From the NCBI GenBank assembly GCA_032718475.1, contig JAUCBJ010006705.1:56516-120515 (forward strand): a DNA stretch of 64,000 nt, given 5' to 3'. Shown here piece by piece: positions 47,995 to 57,679 of the stretch. Made by a program: the position numbers and the translations under genes. The notes under the pieces were generated by a model. That model was not told where the DNA came from. It did no database searches and was given only the letters and a program-made list of their open reading frames with translations. The stretch comes from Nemertoderma westbladi (lineage: Eukaryota; Xenacoelomorpha; Nemertodermatida; Nemertodermatidae). Each line of letters starts with the position of its first letter. The stretch's first letter is position 1.

Positions 47995-50373
47995 TTACCT
48001 CTTCTTTGGATCTAAAGCCACATGAAGTGGCAGGTAGTAGGTCCTGTCCATGTTCGGTTCGTCGACCGGCAACTCCACGGCCCATCCTTTCTCGACGTAC
48101 TTCCTTATCGTCGTATGGATGTACTCATCCTTCTCGGGGCTCCGTTTCAGCGTTTGCTTCAGTTTACAAAGCCTTGTGAGTACCATTCCCTTGCTCTCTG
48201 GTAGCGGTAATTTTGGTTGTTTCCACACCATGCCTATGGTGTACCGCCCCTCGTCGCATCTCATCGACTCCTTCACAATTTGCACCGCTTGTTTATCCTC
48301 TACCGAGGTTCCAACCCCGGTCTCCTTTAGTCCCTCAAAGTTGCAAAGCTGCTCCTCCGCTCCTTCATCTTCCATCTCCCTCATAGTTCCCGCGAACATG
48401 CACCCTGATGTCTCCAACATCCTAAAGGGAATCTTGGTTTTAATTGGGCCGCTTAACGTCCACCCGAATGCCATCGTCATCATTAGAATTGCCATCGGGT
48501 CATGCTGTCTGTCTTCACCGAAAACCGTCTGTAATCTCTCGTGGGCCGTCGGGCAATCCATTCCCACTATGATGGATACCTTCCTGACGTCCACCTCCGG
48601 TATCGAGAAATCGATGTTGTACAGGAATCTGTATTGCTCGACCTCGATGTTGGTTGGTCGCCTGGCGTTTATGTTGATCGATTCTATCACCTGGATGGGG
48701 TCGATGGTTGCCCCATAGTCACATCCCGGTGCTATCGCTGATATCTCGCACCGTCCCATCCTCATCTCCAGGACCTCATCTTTGCTGGAGATGGTTGTTA
48801 CCGCCATCCTACTTGGCCTCGTCTTTAGTCCTATCTCCTCGGCCACCCAATTCTCCACCAACGTGAAGGCTGCTCTGCTGTCGACCAGCATCAGCATAGT
48901 AACTGATCGACCGCCTTCTCCTATCACCCTCACTGGCACTACCCCGAGTAGTACCGTTCCCCTTTTCTTTGCCCCTATGGTGCTTGTCGCCATTGTTTGA
49001 CCTTTGCCTTGACCGAATCTTACTGGTGTCTCCTTACACTCTTCAACCTTGTGTCCCCCTATCACACATCGGTGACAAATTCCATTCTTATCCGCATAGG
49101 CTTTCCGATCTTGTTCGGGTAACGCCTGCCAATGCTTACAGTCCATGGTCTTATGGGTTCTGTCTTTATGCAATTGACATTTGTATTCTGGGTTGTAACG
49201 TTCCCTATATAACCCTACACGTATTGCGCGTAGGTTTACTTCTACCAGTTTAGTGTTTTGGTTATTTGAGTTTGGCCTACTGGGTGTGTTGGGGTTATAT
49301 TTGTTCGTGTTGTTATTTTGTCCCTGTTCGTGCCACAGTCTGGCCCCACTTCCAGCTATCTGTGGACTTGCAATCCCCTGTGTCGCCACGTATGGTAGGG
49401 ATTGTCTTAATTTTGGCAACGCATTTGCCGCATTATGCTCTAGTTTCGGCCTGTTGTATTCGGCCCTCGGCGCCTTCCCCAGACTATCCTCGCTGTAGAC
49501 TGGGTCCGTGATTAACTCTGCTTCGTAGTTGAGGAAGTTCGACATTTCCTCTAGGCCCGGTTCCGCACCTTTCTTCTCCCGGGTGGAGAAGGCGATCTTT
49601 CTCCATTTATTGCGCAGCCAGATCGGCAGTGCCTGCGCTATCGTGGTGATATTATTAGATGCGTTGAGTTCGTATGGCGCGTCTAGTGTCTTCAGCACGA
49701 TTAACGCCTTCTCGACCTTGTTCGCAAACATCTTTATGCTAACAGGGTTATCCTGTAGGCCACCCGATGTTATTCCCCTTAGGGTCTGCTGGATGATTTT
49801 GGCAGGGTGTCTGTATTCCTTGTCTAGGGCCCGCCATGCAGTCGTGAAGCCACCCTCGATGCCCTGATACTGCCTCACGATATCGTACGCTGGGCCCCCT
49901 GTGTACACTTGTAAATATTTTAGGCACTCCGCCTGCGTCAGGTTTTTAGTTAATATTTCATTGCTGTACATGCGTCGGAATTGCAGGTATTCTTCCGGTC
50001 TGCTTCTGTCGAATTTAAATGGTTCAACTGGTGGTAGCTCGATCCTGGTCTTGAGCGCATCGATAAGTGTTGCCATACCCATCGCCTGTGCTTCCAATGG
50101 GTTCGACGGATGCTGTACAGACTCTCCTGTTGGGTGCGGTTCGCCCGTCGGGCCTGTTGATTTCTTCTGTGTCGGATATATCATTGGGGGTAATGGCCCC
50201 CTCCATATCTCTGTGTCGCACGATCTGTTCTGTTCCAGGGGGTTCGATGTTCTTGTTCTCGGTTGAGTGTGTTGCTGATATTGTAATGGGGGAATGTCAC
50301 TCTGCCCCCCCCCCCCCCCACCGGTGTTATGTTTGGTACTGGGGTTGATGTTAATATATTGGGGCCCATACAC
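47995..50373 (-). pseudogene. BEL gag (DUF1759, zinc knuckle), protease and RT N-terminus
   Basis: 792 codons. Residues about 115-290 are a DUF1759 capsid-like region (PPVEPFKFDRSRPEEYLQF). A cysteine/histidine cluster at 399-412 is followed by a perfect CCHC knuckle (C433, C436, H441, C446). The aspartic protease follows at about 472-540. Its catalytic loop reads VDSRAA, with Arg (codon 48874-48876, AGA) where the family has Gly, which should inactivate it. The C-terminus is the start of RT (KDEYIHTTIRKYVEKGWAVEL). The frame ends at a stop caused by a one-base shift before the RT palm. The N-terminus overlaps another frame through a poly-G tract. Confidence 0.9.
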
Positions 50374-51266
50374 CTATCGGCAATAACTCCCCCCTCCCCT
50401 GGGTATATGTTATATCCCTGCATATTATAGTCATACTGGTGTGCAGGTACCGGTATAGGCCTATCCACTTCCTGCCTGCCTACCGGTATGTATGCCGCGA
50501 CTTCCGGATCTAATCCCATCGTCCACGCTACCCTATCGCCTACACTATCTCTTCCAGCATGGCCTATAGTATGTGCAGTAAGGCCTACAGTATGTCCTGC
50601 AGTCTGCCTGTGTCCTTCCGGACCGAAGTTTAATCTTCTCGAATATTCCAAGAAGTCCTCCCCACAACCACCGTATTCTCGATCGGCAGTTATATCCCGT
50701 CGGGAAGTTTCACTTCGATCCCCTCTCCTGTTCTCGTCCTCGTACCAGTATGTCCTGTACCTCTCTCCCGGCATATGATATATCTCGCCAGGCTGCGTCT
50801 CTCCGGGGCGACGGCAATCTCCCGGAGTTCGACCCCACTGACTCTCCAACTCCATCTCTACTACCGACGGCTCGCTATCCGTCCTCGCTCTCCGGTCGCT
50901 CGTAGCGACGCTTCTTCTATTCTCTTCTCTTCTTCTCTCTTCAGTGTAGCGTCCCCGCTCATGAGATCTCTCGTCGACCTCCCGGTTAAACTCCACTGTT
51001 CTTCTTCCGTCTTCTGACTGAGCTCGACGTCTCGTCGCTCGCCCGCTCACGACGCCAACCTCCCTCTCTCTAGCCGGTCGGACGCCGCTGGGGATATTCA
51101 TAACACCCCTACTATTCTCCGTCGCCGGGTGCTGCGGTTCACCTAACTCGCCCCCCGCATTATCCGCCGACGCCTGTGGGGCATTCTCTGCCCCCCCCCC
51201 CCTTTTCGCCACTAATCTCTCGTGGTGGGGTGCCCGTAGCCCCCCCCCCCCCCCCACTCGCGCCAC
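50181..51266 (-). pseudogene. BEL gag, middle part (Arg/Glu-rich)
   Basis: About 360 codons, rich in Arg, Glu, Gly and Ser, with a 'RREENRRSVATSDRRART' type stretch. No catalytic domain. It lies between the N-terminal gag frame and the DUF1759 frame. It overlaps the latter at 50181-50373, where both frames read through a run of about 15 G on the element strand (near 50305). It is assigned to gag by position. The start is not defined because upstream frames are broken. Confidence 0.6.
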
Positions 51267-51329
51267 CTATTACTTCACTACCTCCTACTTCGCTTCTACG
51301 CCCCTCTCTAGTCAACGCACTGCTGGCTA

Positions 51330-51510
51330 CTGCGGCTGGGTCTACTCACCCCCGCCTCTCCCTGTACCACTGCGTGGCCTTGCAGGCTCCCATCGGGTTG
51401 ACTCACCCCCGCTGCTCCCTGCCTAACTACGTGGCCTTGCAGGCTCCCATCGGGGTGACTCACCCCCGTTACTCCCTGCGTACTAACTACGTGGCCTTGC
51501 AGGCTCTCAC
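51330..51510. repeat. About 57-bp minisatellite in BEL gag
   Basis: About three copies contain GTGGCCTTGCAGGCTC and ACTCACCCCCGY. On the element strand they encode repeated Ser-Leu-Gln-Gly-His segments. It lies next to the Asn-rich stretch. Confidence 0.75.
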
Positions 51511-51529
51511 TGGCCAGACCACCTGTATC

Positions 51530-52186
51530 TCTTACATTCGTATTAATAGCACCGTTATCAATAATATTATTATCTAAATTATTTAAATTATTTTGTTCGG
51601 AATTGGGATTATTATTCAGATTACTTTGTACATTTAATTTAGAATCATTATTTGAATTATTTTGTGTATTTAAGTTAGGATTATTTTGTACATTTGAATT
51701 AGGATTATTTGGATTACTTTGTACATTTAGATTAGAATTATTATTATTTGAATTATTTTGTGCGTTTAAATTAGAATTATTATTATTTGAATTATTTTGT
51801 ACATTTAAATTAGAATTATTACTACCGGGTAAAAGATTATTTCCTGCAATGGAAGTTTAATTAGGGTTGTCCACTACGGTACTATTAATATTAACTCCTT
51901 CTAACGTATTATTATTACCCCCCCCCCCCCCCCCCCCCCCCCCGCCCGTACGGTTACACCACTCCTGGGTATGTCGTCCGGTGCCTGTAAGTGGGGTATT
52001 AACAAACGTTTCCATTACTTCGGGCTCCTCGTAAATACTACCCGAACCGGCCTCACTCTCTGATAATCCCAACTGCGCCAGTTCTAATCGGCGCTTTTGC
52101 TTAGCCTCGTATTGCATAAGCCCCCTTAACCAGGCATGCATATCATCCCGCATACGCTTTCCCCCTCTCTCTCTATCCTCTCGCAA
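51530..52186 (-). pseudogene. BEL gag, coil and Asn-rich low-complexity segment
   Basis: From 52186 the frame encodes a charged helix (KRRLELAQLGL) and then a glycine run from the 26-base poly-C tract at about 51918-51943. An in-frame TAA follows at 51857. Beyond it the same frame continues as a strongly Asn/Ser/Gln-rich stretch (NNSNLNVQNNSN-type) to about 51560. Such prion-like stretches occur in some retrotransposon Gags. Whether it belongs to the original Gag is inferred from position and frame. Confidence 0.6.
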
Positions 52187-52239
52187 ACTTTGGTTTGCTA
52201 ATTCTATCTCTCTCGTCTCCCACTATCTACGCTCATTCT

Positions 52240-53233
52240 CTACTCTCGCCTTTCGCTCTTTATGCTCGTTTGTCTCTCTCTCTCTTCTTGCTCTCTACAG
52301 TTCCTCGCCACCCTCTCGGCCCTCTCTCTACATTCCCTCGCCAACTCTCTCTCTTTCTCTAATAACGCAGTTCCCTCGTCCAACTGCCTCTCTAGCTCCT
52401 TTTGGTCCAGCACCATGCCACCATGTCTAGTTGACACGCCAGATCTATCTCTAACACCCTTCTTGCTTTTGCGGAGAATGTAGCGGACTTATCGGTCGTG
52501 ACAGACTCCCGTCACTTCCCTGTCCTACTAACTTTACCCGCTTTCTGGGGTTCTCGTTAACCGACGAGACCGAATCCTTGGGGTTAACCGCGGGTTCGCC
52601 CTCATGCAGATCCGCCCAACCCACTAACTTAATTACCCTAGCATCCACTAAGTAAGGCCCTTCATACACTACTTCGGGCTCCATAACCCCAGATCGCCAC
52701 AGTTCAAACAGTTCGGTGGCGACCCCCCTCGCTCTCTCACTCGCCAGTTCTCCCTGTCCAAAATGGACTAAGTATCGGAAATGTTTGTTCGACTTACCTA
52801 GCCTTTGTTGTAACTTAGGCTGGTCTACCTTTCCTCCCTCTCTGGCCTCCTTCAGTAACTTCTTGGCTGCGTTGTAGGCCTGTCGTAGCCGATCACTCGT
52901 CCCGACGTCCTCTTCGCCGACTCCTCCTCCTCTCCTCGTTCGGTGTCGTACCACCGGCCCCACCATCGCCGTTCCGGTGGGCCATCCGTCGCCCTCGGCC
53001 TGTGGCTGGCCGGCGACTTCGGTACTCCGACCACCATCGTGCGTCGACTCATCTCTCCCTCGTGGTTGATGGCCGCCCTCCGCTTGGGCTGCCAGATCGT
53101 CCCACGTCGGTGAATCCGGCGTCACTGGCCGATACCGTCTCGTCGTGGCCTCACGGATCATTTGGTTGGTATCGTCTGGGGTCTGCGGCAGCATCCTCTC
53201 TCCCTCTGGTAATCGGGGCTCCCTGTCGCTCAT
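52240..53233 (-). pseudogene. BEL gag N-terminus
   Basis: An ATG at 53231-53233 lies 58 bp inside the 5' LTR and opens 260 codons (start MSDREPRL). The middle, with a RLRQAYNAAKKLLKEA helix and KHFRYLVHFGQGELA, is polar with some hydrophobic helices. It stops at 52451. Another frame (52240-52437) continues with a coiled-coil-like stretch (LERQLDEGTALLEKERELA), so a frameshift lies near 52460. The start is chosen because it is the first ATG after the LTR and because the unrelated BEL gag at 16308 also begins MSD. Confidence 0.7.
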
Positions 53234-53291
53234 ATTTTCTTTATTTGTCTCTGGCAGTCACAGTTTAGTTAGCAGTTGGTAGTTTTAGACT

Positions 53292-54073
53292 GTGATGGGA
53301 TCAAGATCCCGACCGGGTTGTTGAAGTACGCGTCACCGTTCTGCTGGGGATTGTGCTACTGGCTTTGGCCAAAGCCGACTAGGAAAACAGTATGAGTTGC
53401 TGTTGTCTTTGATATTAATTAAGGTATGCGATGATAGCACAGATTAATAGATGCAGAAGATACAGATAAAATATTTACCGGTATGGTGGTGCCGATGACG
53501 GTCTAAAACTATTGCCGGTCTGGCCCTAAATAGACTGAATAGCACAACTGATTGGTAAACCGGTATACACTGATAATATATGATCAACACATTGAATATT
53601 GCTTTCACCTCTTACTCTACTTTCTGACTCTAATTTGGCCTTCTACCCAATGGATGCCTTCCTGTTCCCTATCATGTGCTTCCCTCCCCTCTATTGGCTA
53701 ATATACTACTTGTCACCTTGGCACTCTCTGGGAGTGTTTCCCCTCCGCTACTAGCCTTTACTAGCTGTATTCCCTCCGAGGTGGTTTGACCTCTAACCTT
53801 CCTTTCTAGGTGGCTTCTGGGCTTGTTATTGCCCCCCCCCCCCAAAAAAAAAATGTTGGTTGTGATACGAGTTTGATATTGGTAATCTCGTATCCCCAAC
53901 ATATTGCTAAATTGCCGCTATCCCATTTTCTGGTGGGTAATGAAGTGGAATTGAATCCGCTTACACTTTCACAGTTTTCCCAAACGGCCTCGGCCAAAGC
54001 TAGTAGCACGATCCCCAGCAGAACGGTGACGCGTACATTTCTACCACCGGTCGGGATCTCCGATCCCGTCACA
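53292..54073 (-). repeat. BEL 5' LTR with inverted copy of its own end
   Basis: Homologous to 43075-43913 up to TGAATCCGCTTACAC at about 53965. After that, instead of the rest of the LTR, it carries 53971-54073, a reverse complement of about 105 bp of its own start (53292-53390). The arms are about 85% alike by eye, sharing for example TACGCGTCACCGTTCTGCTG. The ends are therefore long inverted repeats (TGTGAYGGGATC ... GATCCCGTCACA). No primer-binding site of the usual TGG type is clear in the 58-bp leader. Confidence 0.7.
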
Positions 54074-54720
54074 AAAACAGCTGGTATTTTTTATAAGTTG
54101 CGACACTTTTTTGGTCTACATATCCTAAAACAACTTTATTTTTCGCTTGTGCACCCGTATGTAAACTATGGACTTATTATTTGGGGGAATGCTGGCTCCT
54201 CTCTGATAAAAAAAAAGTAAGACAAAAAATTAACAAAATCTTAAGATGGCTTTTCTGACCGTCTTGTGCACTCCTTTCCGTTATATCAAAGTTTAAAATA
54301 TTACCTATTCATCATTTGCACTCACTTCAAGTAGCAGCCTTTATGCACAGTGTATTCTACAACTATGAGAAAACTGAATTATCAAATCAATTTTTATTGG
54401 TAGGTGATGTTCATCGTTAGGGTACAAGATCAAAATCACCAAATTTATTCTTTATTCCTCTTAGTCGTTGGGCAGCAATCTATCTCTTTTGTCGGACCAT
54501 CTCTTTGGAACAACATATCACCTAAACTGAGAGAAATCAAAAGTAGGAAAATGTTTATAAAAACTATGAAATTAAAACTAATGTCATCGGAGAGCAGCGA
54601 TCTATAAAAATAAAAAATAAAAATAAATAAAAAGTAAAAATAACAATTTTTTTTAACATTTAACAGAAGGATCGTAGGAGGTCTACGTTGACAAATCAAT
54701 GAATCAATAAATCAATCAAT
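54074..54720 (+). mobile_element. Decayed LINE 3' fragment
   Basis: A broken plus-strand frame gives AGIFYKLRHFFGLHILKQLYFS and VNYGLIIWGNA, then after frameshifts ISFVGPSLWNNISPKLREIK. These are common C-terminal motifs of Jockey/CR1-like ORF2 proteins. The 3' end is A-rich and closes in an AATC-type repeat (about 54696-54726). It directly abuts the BEL LTR. Many indels make it an old, dead copy. Confidence 0.75.
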
Positions 54721-54794
54721 TAATCAAGCTATCAGCTGATAATTGAGTTCAGATAGATATAATAATTATGATCGATCTACTTATTACTTTACAG

Positions 54795-54914
54795 ATTACA
54801 ATACTTTGAGTGTAAATGGAGATGGAATTACCGGCTTTGGAGTTGTTGATAAGTGGTACGAAGATGTTGACAATTACGATATGTTTACGGGGCAGTATAT
54901 AGATGATAGTAGTA
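54795..54914 (+). CDS. CAP-domain (SCP/TAPS) gene, internal exon B
   Basis: This 120-bp exon lies between TTACTTTACAG and the donor GTAAGT at 54915. Read in phase 1 it encodes YNTLSVNGDGITG and then VVDKWYEDVDNYDMFTG, matching the CAP stretch in which a D-x-W-Y-x-E/D-V-x-x-Y-D helix precedes the G-H-F/Y-T-Q-V-V-W motif. Its phase fits the donor of the exon at 42105-42225, and the order along the protein is correct. The expected GENL motif before it is not present. The next exon (GHFTQ-like) is not seen downstream in this window, so the gene is incomplete here or is a pseudogene. Confidence 0.65.
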
Positions 54915-55461
54915 GTAAGTATAGAGATGTTTGTTTGTAGTGGTATCTACGTGTATATGTGTCCATCTTAAACACACTATTGAACAAGGCGATAGGGTTG
55001 GTGCGCAAAAAAATTGTTGGGCTAGAAACAATCGAATAAGGGGTAACAAGGTGCTCTGAATCGAGTGGCGGGGGTGTGTTTTTTATAAAAACAGATGGAA
55101 ACGGTCGAAATGGCGAGTTTAAGTAAGACCGGGAAGCCAATTTTGAAAATCGGCTGTGTTTGGCTGCTACATATTTGACGTCATTACGCAGTGATCTGAT
55201 AATTTTTTATCTTGGTTTCTATGGAGAGAGATTTTCAATCGATTCAAATACACATTTAATCTCAATCATTTCACACGTGGCTGATATCAATTGAAAGCGG
55301 AGAGTTTTGCGCGTCTTTTGACACTATAATTAAGGGGGTGGGGTATACCACCCCTCAGGTAAAATTTTCAAATTGTTGTTTCTTTATTTCACCTAGAGCA
55401 GAATTTAATGAGGATTACAAATCTGAAAACCGCTTAGTGAGACCTTGAGTTATCAAGTTCT
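54915..55461. other. Unique DNA downstream of CAP exon B
   Basis: No gene or clear repeat. Presumably intron. It ends at a CAAGTTCTTGAG segment and the target-site duplication of the next LINE. Confidence 0.4.
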
Positions 55462-55475
55462 TGAGTTATCACTGT

Positions 55476-55843
55476 GTGCATTGTGTCAAGTACAATGCAC
55501 ACATCTCCAACCAGACACTATATAACATTGGAGGTGTCTCATGGTTCCCCCAAGCTTGACACTAGAACAAAATCGCCTCCGCTTTGCAGGACATTGCTTT
55601 CGCCGTGAGGACCAGCCAGTGCATAATCTTGTACTTTGGCAGCCTCATGGAGTGAATAAGCATGGTGGACAGCCCATGACTTTCTTGAGACGCATCCTAA
55701 AGGACACTGGCCTTGAAGATGCGGATGATCTAGCAAATGTCATGGGTGATAGGGAGTTGTGGCGGTGCAATTTTGTTGACAAGCCGGCACAGCATTCTTA
55801 AAAATGCAGCTGCAATGCAGCATGCCGATCCTAGTAGTAGTAG
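55476..55843 (+). mobile_element. Second copy of the LINE, 5'-truncated, with 14-bp target-site duplication
   Basis: 368 bp nearly identical to the 3' end of the LINE at 12550-13252. A one-base deletion (CTCATGG for CTCATTGG) and a few substitutions are the main changes. It encodes only the ORF2 end, then the short 3' UTR hairpin and an AGT-type tail. It is flanked by the perfect duplication TGAGTTATCACTGT at 55462-55475 and 55844-55857, the hallmark of target-primed reverse transcription. Confidence 0.93.
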
Positions 55844-56214
55844 TGAGTTATCACTGTTTTTCCGTATAACGGTCTGTCCGTCAAATTGTAAGAAAGACAG
55901 AAGACCGACAGACAGACAGATAGACTAGATTCCACTAAAAATTAAAACTGACATCGGAAATGAAATCAGCGACCCCGAAAACCCCAGTAATGAACATTTT
56001 AGCTCGTTGGTGTGCATCGTTCGTGCCAGAAATAATTAACCAACCAGAACACAGTCAGCCAATTTTGACGGGACGGTTTAAACTTTGAAGGGCATTTTCT
56101 CGGAATATGACATATTTCATTTACAAATTACTACTCCTCCGTCATTTTCAACCAATTTTCTTCGTTTATGGCTCATTCGAACGAGCTTTGGAAGCTCTTT
56201 AAAAGTTATCTTAT

Positions 56215-56333
56215 GGAATTTTGATAAATATTACAATTTTTTCTTATTAGCCAATTTAAATTAATAATATAATAATTAATTAATTAAAATAAAATTGGCT
56301 AATTAAAAATTCTATAAGATAACCATTGTAGAG
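56215..56333. repeat. Imperfect 119-bp inverted repeat
   Basis: GTTATCTTATGGAATTTT at the left pairs with the reverse complement GTTATCTTATAGAATTTT at the right, and TTAGCCAATTT recurs inside both arms. The left arm has extra AT-rich bases. It may be a decayed miniature inverted-repeat element, but no target-site duplication is evident. Confidence 0.55.
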
Positions 56334-56599
56334 TCGATCACGCTGAGTCCAAAAAAGTTGGTTTCAAGTAAGTTGGACCAAAATTGAGGGACTAGTAGCA
56401 ATTTTAGTGAAATATTTAATTCCGCCGCCAGCCGCTAGGGGTTGGCTACAAATTTTCAAATTTTACCATAAAGGCTATTTGGCCTTCCATACAGTGGTTG
56501 ACCATGACAAAATAGCAATATTATCATTTAACAGTAATTGACAGCCATTTTAAAAAAAGGTTCATGGGGGGGTATAACCCCACCCCCCCCCCCTCCCTT

Positions 56600-57130
56600 T
56601 TAATTAAATTCATGATGTTGAATTCAGAACCATTACAAACCCGTATAACGCAAGAAATAAGGTGATACAATCAATTGATATTTTGGTGGTTTTCAAAATT
56701 TGGTGCTAGCACCATATTTTGCTCCCGAAAAATACAAGTTTGAGATGTCTAGTTCGATAATTATATATTCTATTGAATTCAGAACAGCCATAAACCTCTA
56801 AAACGCAAGAAATAAATTGTTTTATTTTATCAATTTTAGCAATTTTATCTATTCAATGGAATTTCAAAATTTCGTGCTAGCACCAAAATTTGCACACAGC
56901 ACCGAAAAATACAAGTTTGATACGCTTGATGCAACTCGTATATATTCCATCGAAACCAGAACCCCAAAACAAAAAAAACGCGTAAAAAAAAGCGTAAAAA
57001 ACAAGATTTAAACAATCAATTTACCAAATTGACATAATTCAAAATTTTGTGCTGGCACCAAAATTTGGCACCCGCCGAAAAAAAAGTTTGAAACTTCTAA
57101 ATCAATTTATATGAATTTCATCCAATTGCT
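56600..57130. repeat. Degenerate tandem repeat, about 171-175 bp x3
   Basis: The word TTCAAAATTT-GTGCTRGCACC recurs at about 56692, 56862 and 57037. Neighbouring words such as ACGCAAGAAATAA and CCGAAAAATACAAGTTTGA recur in order. The copies are diverged, so this is an old local satellite. Confidence 0.7.
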
Positions 57131-57180
57131 AACACCAAAAAACCGATATAAATCAAAAATAGAGATGTTACAACAATGAT

Positions 57181-57679
57181 ACACGCCCCCCCCCCCTCCC
57201 CCTCCTAATTTTTTTACAAATCGTAATGAGATTGCATGAAATTTGAAACAGAGATAGTTTCACCTCCCGACCACTGACTGGGTGAGCCAGCGACAGTATA
57301 TTAATAATAAAACATAACAATAATGTGGCTAAACAGCAGACTGTGGATCCTTGGGTTATACAAGCACAGAAGTGATAAATATACAAACAGACTCTGATTA
57401 CAGTAAAACTAAAACACAGAACCGGTATATCAAAGTAGGCCTACAGATAAACACAAATATCCGCACAGGTAAAATATGTGAGCGGAGCACTGGCGCAATA
57501 CGTTTATTATCTTTTGAGTCATTAATTTCTAATAGGCCACATATAAACAATAATAAAGTAAGTCAGTTAAACTAACTTAAAGCAAACAAGTAAAAAGATA
57601 AGAAAGACTCCTGGTGCAATTAGTTCCTTCATTTCCAGTTCTTCATGTTTGAATTATCATACCAAAACAAATTGTTTAT
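57181..57679. other. Non-coding flank of the Gypsy element (possible 3' UTR/LTR)
   Basis: Lies directly after the Gypsy polyprotein stop on the minus strand, where the 3' UTR and LTR are expected. The matching 5' LTR is outside the window or destroyed, so the LTR limits cannot be set. A C-rich tract at 57184-57204 marks a change of composition. Confidence 0.4.

Larger units (their letters stand above)
43075..54073 (-). mobile_element. Decayed full-length BEL/Pao LTR retrotransposon
   Basis: An 11-kb minus-strand element with LTR-like ends (43075-43913 and 53292-54073), both starting TGTGAYGGGATCAAG. The inner order is gag, protease, reverse transcriptase, RNase H, integrase, DUF5641, the BEL/Pao order. 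The two LTRs can be aligned through their middles but look clearly diverged, so the copy is old or a recombinant. The coding region is split by several frameshifts and stops. It lies in the CAP gene intron, antisense to that gene. Confidence 0.85.
55858..57180. other. AT-rich non-coding DNA
   Basis: No gene recognised. It contains a short GACAGACAGACAGAT simple repeat near 55905, an inverted repeat (56215-56333), two C-rich tracts (about 56575, and 57185 just beyond) and a degenerate tandem repeat (56600-57130). Confidence 0.45.

Noticed and set aside
53806-54072. An 88-codon minus-strand frame with a hydrophobic, signal-like start
   Set aside because: It lies wholly in the LTR inverted repeat and poly-C/poly-A tract and has no counterpart in the other LTR.
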